Below, piece after piece: positions 37,601 to 47,600 of a stretch of DNA of 64,000 nt. The notes under the pieces are model-generated. The model was not told the origin of the DNA and did no database searches. It saw nothing but the letters and a program-made list of their open reading frames with translations. The stretch spans positions 1,005,632 through 1,069,631 of the forward strand of contig CH002827.1 in the NCBI GenBank assembly GCA_000149265.1, in the 5' to 3' direction. The position numbers and the translations under genes were made by a program. The stretch comes from Ciona savignyi (lineage: Eukaryota > Chordata > Ascidiacea > Phlebobranchia > Cionidae). Numbering within the stretch: position 1 is the stretch's first letter; every line of letters starts with the position of its first letter.

Positions 37601-38804
37601 ATGAAACATATGCTGAAAACATGATTACTGCTGCTACGACTGGAGTTAGGAAAGCGGCACTTATATTGACACTTCCCAAAAACGCGGCTATTTTAAGTAA
37701 AGATAGTTCTTTAACTCTAATAGCATGTACAACATCAGAAAATGGTTTTTCCCAAGAATACATTTTTATCAGCTTAATAGAGGTCAATATCTCATTAATT
37801 TTGTGCACCCTTTGATCAGTGAGCGCAACCGCCTTTTGTCGAATGGAATTCATCATTTTTACTAGAATACCTTGCACTGGTAGCATTAGAATAAAAATTC
37901 CAGATCCAATTAAACCGATAGGCCCAATAAGCACACAAACATAAACAGTGCCAGTTATGAACAAAATTGGACCCATGACAACCAAGTTTCCTGTTCTGCA
38001 AATCTCAAAAATACGATCTCCATCATTGGAGCACATATTAGTTAACTCGCCTGCAGATATAGAACCAGGAACATGTGTAAGATGCAACACTTTGTGAAAA
38101 ATCATCATAAGCATGGCAGAGCGACATCTAACTGCTGTTCTGTAGTTGATCACATATACGGCTGTTAATAAAGAAGCTCTGGTAACCTCTGCAGCAATAA
38201 GAGCTCCAACAAGCACTAGTCCATGAGACAAGCTGTATTCTGGGTTAGAAACATGTTGAATTAATTTCCGCAGTATAATCCCACTACTGATAAACACCAC
38301 ACCACTAAACAAACAGGTTAAGATCAATGTTAGGATCATTCTTGTGCGTATAAATCGAATAAACACTCTCCACAATGAAGCATTTTTAATTCCTTTGCTG
38401 GACACTTCATTTTTCCAAAATCGCAGCATTCTTGCATAGTTAGGTTCAGTGCGGTCGTATTTGGACAGCTGCCATAAATCTTCAGTAGATGGTGGCTTTC
38501 GAAATGCTCTTAAAACAAGAACAGTGAACCAAGAAAATGTCATTGTAGAAACAAGACCTGCCTTATCATTTGGATGTTCATTTTTCTTATTAGCAAATGG
38601 TCGAAAAGGTATTAATGTTTTTAATGCAGGTTTGTACTTATCAATTGGAGATTTTGACTGAATAACAACATCAGGGATATCAAGAAGTGCCTCAGAGTTA
38701 ATTGCTTCCTGACTTTCTTTTGGACTCAGAAGATTTTGTGAATCATTGGCACATTGAACGGGGCTATTGCCCTCGTCAGTGTTGTGTGTATTATCTTCAC
38801 TCAT
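34659..38804 (-). CDS. ABCC5: ABCC5/MRP5-like ABC exporter, intronless
   Basis: Plasma-membrane ATP-driven exporter of organic anions and cyclic nucleotides in its family. One uninterrupted frame of 1,381 residues gives the complete TMD1-NBD1-TMD2-NBD2 layout without a TMD0, close to human ABCC5 length (1,437). NBD1: Walker A GPVGSGKSS at about 534, signature LSGGQKQR at about 621, Walker B LYLLDDP at about 641 (Asp in place of the catalytic Glu, normal for ABCC). NBD2: GRTGSGKSS at about 1170, signature FSVGERQ at about 1275, Walker B ILVLDEA at about 1295, H-loop IAHR. The FSVGERQ signature and the N-terminal MTFSWF and ELTNMCSNDGDR segments point to the ABCC5/11/12 branch. TMD2 is preceded by an extracellular loop with many N-x-S/T sites (FSAPVM to NVTSSN). 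No intron interrupts it, unlike its neighbours. The start is the first in-frame ATG, 58 bases after an acceptor-like site. Confidence 0.95.
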   Translation of the reverse strand: MSEDNTHNTDEGNSPVQCANDSQNLLSPKESQEAINSEALLDIPDVVIQSKSPIDKYKPALKTLIPFRPFANKKNEHPNDKAGLVSTMTFSWFTVLVLRAFRKPPSTEDLWQLSKYDRTEPNYARMLRFWKNEVSSKGIKNASLWRVFIRFIRTRMILTLILTCLFSGVVFISSGIILRKLIQHVSNPEYSLSHGLVLVGALIAAEVTRASLLTAVYVINYRTAVRCRSAMLMMIFHKVLHLTHVPGSISAGELTNMCSNDGDRIFEICRTGNLVVMGPILFITGTVYVCVLIGPIGLIGSGIFILMLPVQGILVKMMNSIRQKAVALTDQRVHKINEILTSIKLIKMYSWEKPFSDVVHAIRVKELSLLKIAAFLGSVNISAAFLTPVVAAVIMFSAYVSFGHNLTAEEAFTCVALFNVMSYGLKLMPISIKSIADGAASFKRLQEVLCIKDEQDYVRKKTRDKQNIIKVENASLSWNSKTSTVDETDSKVVEDTPVNDSKHLLHDDEPNVQVTLQSIDLTVQNGDLIGIYGPVGSGKSSLFSALLGQMELLGGSVAVCESIAYAAQEAWLMNATVRENIIFGSTYNKILYKKVIYACGLEQDFNILPSRDLTEVGERGLNLSGGQKQRISLARALYSDRDLYLLDDPLSAVDAHVGKHIFFEAIFTFLKSRGKTILFVTHQTQYLLHCDKVFLMKNGTLIRTLEHEFDENELTKSEDKAEVVGDTTSASIQSPGSPGKSLNENDLEIQGKLMSDEERGSAIPMSTYYSYIKASGGFILWMLMSMFFFINVGAQQFGNFWISFWINQGSGRENFSAPVMFDLTVSNLTSNSINFSSKFSMPINNVTSSNSLLDNPNFGLYLIIYGVVALAMAVISVLRGFSYVSMTIQGSGVLHSQLFKKTLYATMTFYDVTPSGRILNRFQKDMDELDTVLPFLWEMFILNFTTLLIAAALIAYVFPQFLIIMAIVLPMIFFVYIFFRPAARELKRLDVLSRSPLLSHITATVNGLDSIKAYCQLTEFAAEFQRLLDINGVPCYLFACANRWLALRLDMLTVITGVVTTVLVIVYGDVVSPASAGLALSSSFLMTGLIQFTIRLLTEAEARFVTFDRIKYYITNIPQEESKSTITPEESWPARGVVEYSNVSMRYRPGLQLALKNISFKINEKEKIGIVGRTGSGKSSLAVTLFRLVDSSSGLISIDGVDIKSVDLHDLRSKLSIIPQDPVLFSGSVRYNLDPFSKHSDDALWIALEKTHLKPLISSQEGQLESTVLEGGSNFSVGERQLICLARALLRNSKILVLDEATAAVDSDTEKLVHEMTKEMFADCTIITIAHRLTSVTSCDRVIVMNDGEIVEFDEPNVLLSNEHSQFSQMLAAFKSNALVS

Positions 38805-38862
38805 TATGTTTTTTTTTGAAAATTATAAAACAAGATCAACATTTTGCAAAACCATTGCAAAT

Positions 38863-38864
38863 CT
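38863..38864 (-). promoter_or_regulatory. Acceptor-like AG upstream of ABCC5
   Basis: On the minus strand GATTTTTTCTACAG precedes a 58-base leader before the ABCC5 ATG. This is a strong polypyrimidine-AG site. Because the coding region has no introns, it suggests either a 5'-UTR intron or trans-splicing of a leader. Confidence 0.5.
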
Positions 38865-39117
38865 GTAGAAAAAATCTTCAGTTTTAATAATCTGTGTACT
38901 AAAAATTAGCAATGGCTAAATCCACAATAATCAAAATACAATATACAACAGTGTGAGTGTCAATATATGTAACAACAAGTACTGGTATTAGCCATGTACA
39001 GTAACCCGATATAACACATATTAATGTCAAATCTATTATACTAACTGTTCCTAGAATTTAAACCTCAACCAATAATGCCTATATCGGAATTGAAAAAATA
39101 AAACATCAATTTAAAAG

Positions 39118-39127
39118 TTTATTTATT
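39118..39127 (-). promoter_or_regulatory. Overlapping poly(A) signals at C22orf39 stop
   Basis: On the minus strand AATAAATAAA contains two overlapping AATAAA hexamers, and the second includes the TAA stop. Cleavage would then leave a very short 3' UTR, compatible with tight packing against ABCC5. Confidence 0.55.
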
Positions 39128-39466
39128 TAAGGTGCTTTGTGATACATCACCAGGAAAATGCCATCTGTGTGGGGGGCTTTCCCTGTATTCCCAAACATTA
39201 GTCCTATTTTTCAAGATCTGATTTTTTCGGTCATGTTCACTTTGAATTAATGCAGTTTTTGCCTTAGGATTATTCAGCTTCATCCAATCTGAACAATGTT
39301 GATAGTCTATTTTCCATTGTGAGCAGTCGACTTTGTTCACACTACCATAGGCATAAAACTGATGGAATTTGTTACGAAATTGCTTGCACGCTTTGTACTC
39401 TTCATTGTAATATTCACAGTCCACCGCAGCAGGACCAGACAGTTCATTATTTTCATTTGATGCCAT
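39119..39466 (-). CDS. C22orf39: C22orf39 (UPF0545/PANTS) family twin-CX9C protein
   Basis: Small 115-residue protein of the UPF0545 family; the mammalian member C22orf39 (PANTS) is linked to synaptic plasticity, but its molecular role is poorly defined. Two CX9C pairs are visible: C17/C27 (CEYYNEEYKAC) and C48/C58 (CSQWKIDYQHC), the disulfide pattern of CHCH-type intermembrane-space proteins. The C-terminal VWEYRESPPHRWHFPGD matches the family's W-x-x-R-x-S-P-P-x-x-W-H-x-P ending. An in-frame GTG lies 15 codons upstream, but ATG at 39466 is chosen because it gives the family length and an acceptor-like CAG ends at 39505. The gene is a single exon. Its stop codon overlaps AATAAATAAA. ABCC5 starts 315 bases downstream on the same strand. 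Confidence 0.93.
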   Translation of the reverse strand: MASNENNELSGPAAVDCEYYNEEYKACKQFRNKFHQFYAYGSVNKVDCSQWKIDYQHCSDWMKLNNPKAKTALIQSEHDRKNQILKNRTNVWEYRESPPHRWHFPGDVSQSTLNK

Positions 39467-39745
39467 GATGTTCCAACCATCTATTAGTTGCAGTTTATAA
39501 TTTGCTGACACAAATTCTATATTTTATATATACCTTCTTAATAGTTATTCATTTATAAGATACTTAGGCCTATACCAAGAAAAGACACAATGGGTTGTAA
39601 TATTTCAATATGCTTTAAAAAATTGATATTTTAATTTAAAGTTTTATATTTTAAGTTCTTTCAATACAAAACATAAGCTTCAACAAGCAATTATGACGAG
39701 ACACAATTTATATGTTTAATTAAAAATGCAAAACTACAACATAAT

Positions 39746-39957
39746 CGGTACCTCTGAATACTACAGGACCGCCTGAAGCGATTGGATCGCTTACTATACT
39801 TCGTAATTACAAAAGCCATGTTATTAATGTTAGGGTTGGGGTTAAAGTTGGGTTCTGGGGTTGAGATTAGTGTTTGGGACAGGGTTAGAATTATTTTCCA
39901 TAGCAATCTTTGTGATCGAAGCGCTCCAAACGGTCCTGTAGTATTTAGAGGCACCCC
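39746..39957. mobile_element. Short hAT-like MITE with 8-bp target duplication
   Basis: A 212-base element with inverted ends. The left end has GGTACCTCTGAATACTACAG and GACCG; the right end reads, in reverse complement, GGTGCCTCTAAATACTACAG and GACCG. It is flanked by an identical AACATAAT at 39738-39745 and 39958-39965. The interior contains GGGTT-rich degenerate sequence and no coding capacity. The 8-bp duplication suggests hAT; the outermost bases differ by one between ends, so the exact tip is uncertain. Confidence 0.8.
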
Positions 39958-40145
39958 AACATAATTAATTAAGCGTAATCAAATAAATTACTAGTAATTA
40001 ATGAAATGTAAAAATAACTGGAGGTTTTTTTTGGATCTTGCTTTGATAACCCTATGGTATTCCGTTGTCTGGTAATCTGAAACTTACGCTCTTTGATGTC
40101 ATTGCTAATTAAATTTGATTGATTAGTTTTAACCTCTAGTTATGT

Positions 40146-40358
40146 GGTGTCGGTTGATAACTATGGCTAAGTAAAAATCAGGGAATGCATATTGTCAAAC
40201 TTCTTAGTCTGGCTGGCCTGGAACTTTGACAGTCTTTATTATTATCTTGTCCTGCAATTTGCACATTATATCTATTTGCATTTTTATCTAGCCAGTGCCG
40301 GTTGAGAATTATGGCTAGGTAAAAATGTACCAGTTGGAAATTATTGCTAGCTAAAAAT
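40146..40358. repeat. Three related ~33-bp units with a hairpin
   Basis: Units at about 40146-40178, 40294-40326 and 40327-40358 share the pattern GTGCCGGTTGAGAATTATGG followed by CTAGGTAAAAAT. The middle unit forms a stem with the preceding CATTTTTATCTAGCCA. Origin unknown; likely decayed MITE copies. Confidence 0.5.
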
Positions 40359-40496
40359 GCAAAAAAAATGTAAGCCTATAAAGAGTCTGTGGTTATACCT
40401 TGTGTATGAAGTATGAACTGCCGTGTTTTAATACAAACGTTTGCCATTTAATCCCCGATTACTTTTTTAATAATTATATACCCGTGCTAATACTAT

Positions 40497-40549
40497 ACCG
40501 GTAATTAGTGTTCCTTAATAGAGAATGTTCATTAAGGGACACTACCGGT
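40497..40549. repeat. Imperfect hairpin with ACCGGT ends
   Basis: ACCGGTAATTAGTGTTCCTT on the left pairs with the reverse complement of the right arm, which ends AGGGACACTACCGGT. Stem about 20 bases with a small bulge and a short loop. Could be a tiny MITE or a structured RNA; no further support. Confidence 0.45.
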
Positions 40550-41607
40550 AATGAAAAGGAAAAAATTTAAAACTAAACCTGGAAGTTGCAAATTATTTTA
40601 ATTTCTTTTTAATTTTATATTGAACTGTTTTAACGACCGTAGTTTTGTATTTTTTCTGTTTTAACGGCGCCAAATTAAAATCTTATTTTTAATTACCACT
40701 ATACGCTAACTTACGATGTCCAATTACCTTTTATGTATTAATTTATTTCATCAACAGAACAGCCCAAGGAAAATACCTGACCGACCCACAAACCATTTTC
40801 CGCCCTCATGGTTCACAAAAGGGGCGCTCTTTGTCGGTTTTAAATTTCAGTTCGCCTTAATCAATCACACGCCGCGACGAAACCCCTCTAAAGGCAGCCG
40901 ATCCGCCAATTTTTCATCGCTTGTAGCGGCATGAAAATGGGACAGATCGTCGCTTGTAGCGGGACTGTCATATTCTAAACTAAAGGATTACTTGGGTATG
41001 CTAAGCATTGTTCGACCACTTGTTGAATATCGTATTCATATCTAGGCTATGCTGTCTTGAGATGTGTCTAATCTCCTAATGACTAACATGTATTTTGACT
41101 AAATAGGGCTTGTGTTATAGGGTCGAAGGCCACTCCAACACTATACAAACAATCTAAGACACGTAAAAACTTCTTAAAACAAAATTCGTGTTGTTAGTAT
41201 GAATGACAAAAGGCAGTAATCAAACGAATCGCTTTAAAAATAAAATACACTGCTAAAGTTATAAATATATAAGCTAAACATTAGAGCGGCTGTAAACGTA
41301 TGAAAAATTCACATTGTGCCATAATCGGCTGTAAATATTTAAAAAACACACATTATGCCTTAAAATAAGTTAATTTTAATCCAGAAAAATATTGCTCAAG
41401 ACCCTGTGGAAGTGCTGTAGATGCATGTAACTAATTATTGGTATTCTCTATTGTAAGTTAACAGTTGCCGCAGCAGCAAGAACAAAAATAACACGTAGTG
41501 ATACAAATAGGCCAAGTCTAGTCCAAATAAAGGTCAAAACAAGAATCTATCATTATTTATAATCAACTAAAAATATAAGAATAAATATCCTTAAACGACG
41601 GGACTGA

Positions 41608-44600
41608 CTAAATTCTTTGCAGTGTTTTTAGACCGTTAAACAGGACTTCGGGAGTTACCGAGGAAAAATATTGGTGTTTTAAATATGAAACCGGGACCAT
41701 TCGGTCGCCAGGAGTTAACACTGCAAGGCTGTTAACCAGTTTAGCCTGCTCCATTTCAATCCAGAGTTCCAAAGCTGCGTATGGAGATACGTCGTCCACC
41801 CCCACGTCTTCTAGATCTTCCGGCCCCCAGAGGGCGCATTGTACAAGCTCGGCAGCTTCTTGTGTGCCGACCGGTGGAGATCGCTCTAGATAGTGAACTA
41901 TATGCTTGATGGCGGTCGAATACTTTGTTCCGGGTACCACCACTCTTGATACAAGTGACGCTGCCGAATTGCGATCACCGGGTCTTCCCATTCCAGCTGC
42001 ACTGGAAGCCAAATTGGCATTTTGCAACAATCGTTTTACTAAACCTGCAAGTTGCTGCGTGCGTGACAGGCTATGTGTATTTTGATTCGAATCAGAGTCG
42101 GAACTTTGGTAAGCGTCTAATACTTTTTCTACATCCCACCGATTTCTTTTGGTTAATTCTTCCGTCTCGGACCAATTTAAATGCGGTAAAATCTGCAAAA
42201 ATCCTCGATCTTCTGTAATAACTAAATGTTCAGCACTTATGTACGGCATATCAAATCCCGACGTTAACAAATGCTTGATGCCGTGAAGGAGCTGCAGTAA
42301 AGCGACCAAGATTTGCCGGTGATATTCAGTAGGTTCCTCTTGTGAGACCAGCCGGTCGAGATACTCCTATACCGCAATTAATGAAAGGGTTAGGGATGGG
42401 TTTAAAACCAAATGATTTAAGTTTATTTAAGATCTGCCTTAATAGTTCTTTGTACTTTGTAGTAGTGTAAGATGGTAGGGTTTTAACACATACTGCTCGC
42501 GTGTTAAACAATGCTTTTTCTTCTGTCGTTTAGCTCAGTCGCTAAAAGCGCTGTCCTCCAACCGGTTTCTGCCGGAACGGAAGCAGCACCTAGCTCGTCG
42601 GTTGTGTCTTTCGAAAAGGCATTTAACAGACGCAGCCTGATTTAAGATTATTGGGTTGAACCTAAACAATTAAAAACATCTGTATCGTAAACAACACAAT
42701 TCTGAAACTTCGGGAACCCAACTACGGTGTGCACGAGGTAATCTGACGCTTGAACGTGTGGTAATGGTCTCCTGTGTAAGGTCTATAAACAGAGATAAGT
42801 ATAAATACTCTACCCACCTGTAAAGAATGGCTTGGTCGACTGGATAGTACAACACAAAGAGCATCCGCAGCACCCCCGCCCGACGTAGGGTCCAGCAAGG
42901 ACCGAGGAACTCTGCATGGAAAATGACTACACACTCCACATGTGTTTGGGTGCGCTGGCAAAGATGAACTGCTCTCTAATTTTTGCAGCATTCTGTCGCC
43001 AACATCGCGTTGATCGTAAAGCTGCAAGATATTATAAAAAATCTCATTTGTTAGCGTAAAAAGTATGAATTATTTAGTAAAGGGCAAGAAGAATTAATAC
43101 AAACCTGGCAAGCAAGTTTGAACTTGTTATTTCCAGCAGAAACCGCTGGGTAAACAACACTATTGCCAATCATGCATATCGGTCTGTGGCTCTCTATCGC
43201 CACATCCGACCACGAAGTTATAAGAAAGCCACCGACGGGCAGTTGGTTGCGCCACTCTGCAAGCCATCTCTCCGTAACCTGAGCGTTTAAAATCAAACCA
43301 TTAATTGTTTTTAGCGGCACAATGGTATTAAACAACATCGCTAGCCTCAAGGCGCCAGATGCACTGATATAGACGAAGGTTAATCCTGTTTTGGAATCAT
43401 ATTAATCCGTGTAATTAATTTGAACACTTACTTTTCTTAATGTTTGCGCGTTGAGCGAGACTAATGTTCTGTACTTCTGACGCTGGTGGGTCGCATACGC
43501 TAGATCCACAGGAGCAGTTTGTCGCCGACTCTGCTTCTGGTTACGACGACGCTGTTGAGCAAGTTTAGACGACCGTTTCCTGAATACACAAATACAGTTT
43601 TAAAGTTACAATACAATAACATTATGAACACAGATTAGTCATATAGTTAGACTGACTTTTCCTGTGCTATTGACGGCGATTTAGGCTTCTCTTCAACTTC
43701 CAAGTTGTAGTATATATTTTTGTTTAAGGCTGGAGTGTCCGAATCAAATATAGAAGGATCAGATTGAGAACGACGTGGCGATATCACTCTCACTGGTCGT
43801 CGTGGGGCTCCACGCCATGTGCCTTTTAATTTAGCAAGAGGACCTTTTTTGATCGCCGACCTATTAAATAGAATAGGTATGTAAAATTACCCAAGAACAA
43901 TATACATCGTATAATTTATCGGTTTTAAGGGCATGATAGAATACCTTCTAAATGCTGCATACTTATCCTTGCGGTTGATATTATGACAGGCCACACCCCA
44001 ACACTCTACACTAAGCACACCTAGTATCGATGGCTTGGCAAGCCGCAAAGCGGGTTGCTGTTTCAACACGTACACCTGCGCATAATTTTGACCGCAAAGT
44101 TGTTTATGCGCTAATGGACCTTGCATGGTGATAGGCTTTGGAATTTACATGACAACTGCGCGGATAAACAGCTTTTCGCAACAGCGTAACTTTTAACAAA
44201 TTTTGTCATTTAGAACAAGCAAAGTTGCCTGTAACGCTGTAATATTACTTTATTAACCGGCTAAATTATAATGATAGTACATTGATATGCATGTTTGTGT
44301 AAGCAGATATAACTTAATCTTATTATAGTTACAGTTAGCATACCAATGGCAAGTTCAGGGCACTTATTTTGACCCTACACAAACAAACTGTCAGATTATG
44401 GCTGCGGCCAAGAACCAAATTAGGTCTACCCCACAAAATTCCCACCTATAGCCTGGCGTTATGGGTTTAACCTAATGAAACCGTCACCCATTACAAACGA
44501 CTGTAAGTTATCATTAAGAGGAACAGACCGAAACGGATGGAAACGAATTTAAACGATTCTCCTTTATTTTGTTAACGAAGAGTATAATGCTGTTTATCTA

Positions 44601-47600
44601 TAACAACAGTCCCAGCCTTATGTTTATGGCCGGTTAATTTTGTATTTTAAGGCTATTTGTAGAACCTATAGCCAGCTTACTATTTTTTATCGATAACAGT
44701 GATTTATTGAAAATAATTGCATTCCTTTGAACAGTAACACAAAGTTAAAGTATATTATACCTGATCTGGTCCCCATTTTCTGCGTCCGAAGCAATACCAG
44801 CTGAGCTGTCCGCATCGGATGCAAGTGCGCTTGTGGGAGTATCGGAATCATACTCCCGATGTAAGAGATTCCTTCGCAGTAATGGCGCTCCTTTCTGGAT
44901 CTGCTGCAAACGAGAGGATCGAAGATCAGCGTTCACACCGGCACCGGTCGATGATTTAACCTGTAAGGCAGTATAGTAATTAAATTTATAGATATTTTAA
45001 AATTAAATTTAAAATTTATTGGGAAGACAAAAAGCAGGAGAGAAAAGTTTTAGATTTAACTGGATTTTGAGACCAGCAGTAACATTTAAACCGGAAATAA
45101 TTTAAAAAAAATGATATCCTATGTTTAATCTAAACACAGATCCAACTTAATCCGAGGATAATATCCAGCACGCTCGCAGCGGTGTCAGGTTAAGAGACAA
45201 CTAGATATTTGCCATGCTTAGAACTGTGTAATTGAAACGAACCGTGATAATTCGCCAATGCTAATCGTGGCGTTACAACGGCGAAAAGTGCAACATTGCG
45301 CCCATTAAAGCCGACCACGTGTGATTCTACAAATCGCACTTATACTACAAAACCTTTCGTGGAACATCTAGATTGGTCTTGCTCAAACATTTTAAAAGCG
45401 TATATTTGTACTTATTAAACAGCAGGTCAACACTAAGGTAAAATAAATCCAAATGGCTCAAGGCTACATAATTACACTTTAACTACGAGAAAATCAGTCA
45501 CGATTTTTCATACTACCGGAGGATATAGAATTTAAATTACGCATACAGGAAAATTAGCCTTTCTCCAAAGTGTTATTTTGTTTTTACACCAGCCGCTCGT
45601 TTTGAAGTTCAAAAATACCACACACAAAAAGCACGGAAACCATATACGAATTTGGCTATCTCGTGGTTGCGGTTAAATTAATATTATGCTGGATCAGAGC
45701 GGTTATTGCACGGTTCATTGGATACACTTTCAATAACCTATCTATGCCCATTAACTATCATTATACCAGGTGTGTTATCGATTTCCATGTCTTGTTTTAC
45801 CTCAGACTTGATTTGGCGTTCGGAATCTGAACTCGGTAAAGAGTTGCTGAAGCTGCTTTTCCTGCTTGATGGACGAGCCGGTTTTTGGGGTGCTCCAAGG
45901 TTGACTCGATTCGAGCCTAGTAAAAGACCAGAGCATTAATTGCTAAATAAAGTTTAAACAAGCAGAAAGCGTACCTAGGTTTCCGTAAGTATCAGATCTG
46001 GTGGCGAGTTTGGTTTTGGAACCTGATCCAATGCCCTCTGACGAACTTTCGGCGCTAAGTTCTGCTTGATTTTTTGTCAACGCCGCCGAAGTTATCTTTT
46101 TAGCTCGATGAGAAGGTGGGGAACGCATAGCTTTTTTCTCCTTCGGTTTGCTAAAGACACGATAAAATGAATGTGTGTTGAAAATTATGACAGACAACAC
46201 GGCGAAATGTTTTTTTTTGGCGAAGGAATATAAGTCCAAAAATATATTTTTAATTTTAGACTCGCTTTTATAAAAAAAACGCGAACTAAAACCGGGTGTA
46301 AAATGTTACCATGTCGGCAAAATTTGGTTTAAAGATGTTATCATGTCGAAAATTATCGTGGATAAAATAAGGGCTTATAAGGACAGGATGCAACTGGGAC
46401 ACATTCCGTTCTGCTTCGCTGGCAACCCCATGTTAAGCTGAATTAGTCACCACACGATAAGTCTATAAATGCATCCTCCATTCCAGTTAGAGAACGGAAA
46501 ACAGGGTTGTTATTGTAGTAGATTTAAGTTTGTGCGTTTTCGACAAGAGGCAGTGTTGTTATAATATAGTAAAGTATGATCTTGATAATTTGATGTACAT
46601 GCAATATATATATATATATATATATTGGTACCAAGCCGCTCAAATAAATAGGCACAGTGACCGTCAACTATCTATTCCACGACTGTAATACTATATTATT
46701 AACTTACACTGGGCTTGGGTTTTGCTTTGATTTAGTAACCCTCTGTTGTGGCGGGTGGGGTCTTGGAGGTGTCCACTGTTCAGGCTCCGAAACCTCGTCC
46801 CCTTTGTAAGCAAGTATTATACTTAGTGCTTCTGTTGATTGGGACATGTCTACTCCTGAGAAAGTTGTTTATTAGGGTGAATAGATAACGAGGGTTCACA
46901 AATGACCTTAAGCCTTTTAATAGCTAAGAATTAACATCGGGGTTTGGGGAAAAGTAATTTAGACCAAGTAGTGGTTAGAACATTAAACGTGACTCGCTTT
47001 GGTGAAGCAGACATCGACAATTTGGAGATGCAGTCGCCTGTGCAGCGACAATAAACAGACATGACCTTATCGTGCTATCACTTAAAATGCATCAAATGGT
47101 GAACGCCCCGGGTGTTGTAGATAAGAATCTTTTCTTTATGAGTAAGATGCGTGGGGTGGTAAACACGGTGTGTTGGCGAATGTTATTTTGCTGCATTTTC
47201 GATTCTACAGTATTTTTGAGTTTTGTGCCTTGCATGTAAATTATTACCTGTACTAATCGATCAAACATTCCAGAGATATTTTTTCATAATTTTAAACCGA
47301 AACTATTGAAATGCTTTTAATCCCATTTTCTTCTGACCAATTATTTCAAATTAGTATAGTTAAACTCAAATTGTATTTAACTATTTGGTACATGTCCCGA
47401 CCCCACATAAAGTAATTTATAAAGCTATACGTTTATAAAGAAGAAACATATAAAATCGAGCAGATACGAATACAATTACAAACCTTTACCAAGCGGAACG
47501 TGAACGATCTCTTCATCATCCTTTTTATTCCTTAACAACTTGCGAAAGAACTTCACAGGGTTTCGTCCACGGGTGCCCCCGTCTTCTTTCCTCTCAGATG

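Larger units (their letters stand above)
39467..41607. other. Spacer between C22orf39 and the PEAK-family gene
   Basis: No coding gene seen in 2.1 kb. It holds a hAT-like MITE (39746-39957), a set of related short hairpin repeats (40146-40358), a further hairpin (40497-40549) and the presumed 3' UTR of the PEAK-family gene. Confidence 0.6.

Noticed and set aside
34812..38887. Several plus-strand open frames opposite the ABC transporter
   Set aside because: They are antisense shadows of the 1,381-residue transporter frame and show no family similarity.
39467..39511. N-terminal extension of C22orf39 from a GTG
   Set aside because: Eukaryotic start should be ATG, family proteins begin shortly before the first CX9C, and an acceptor-like CAG lies inside the extension.
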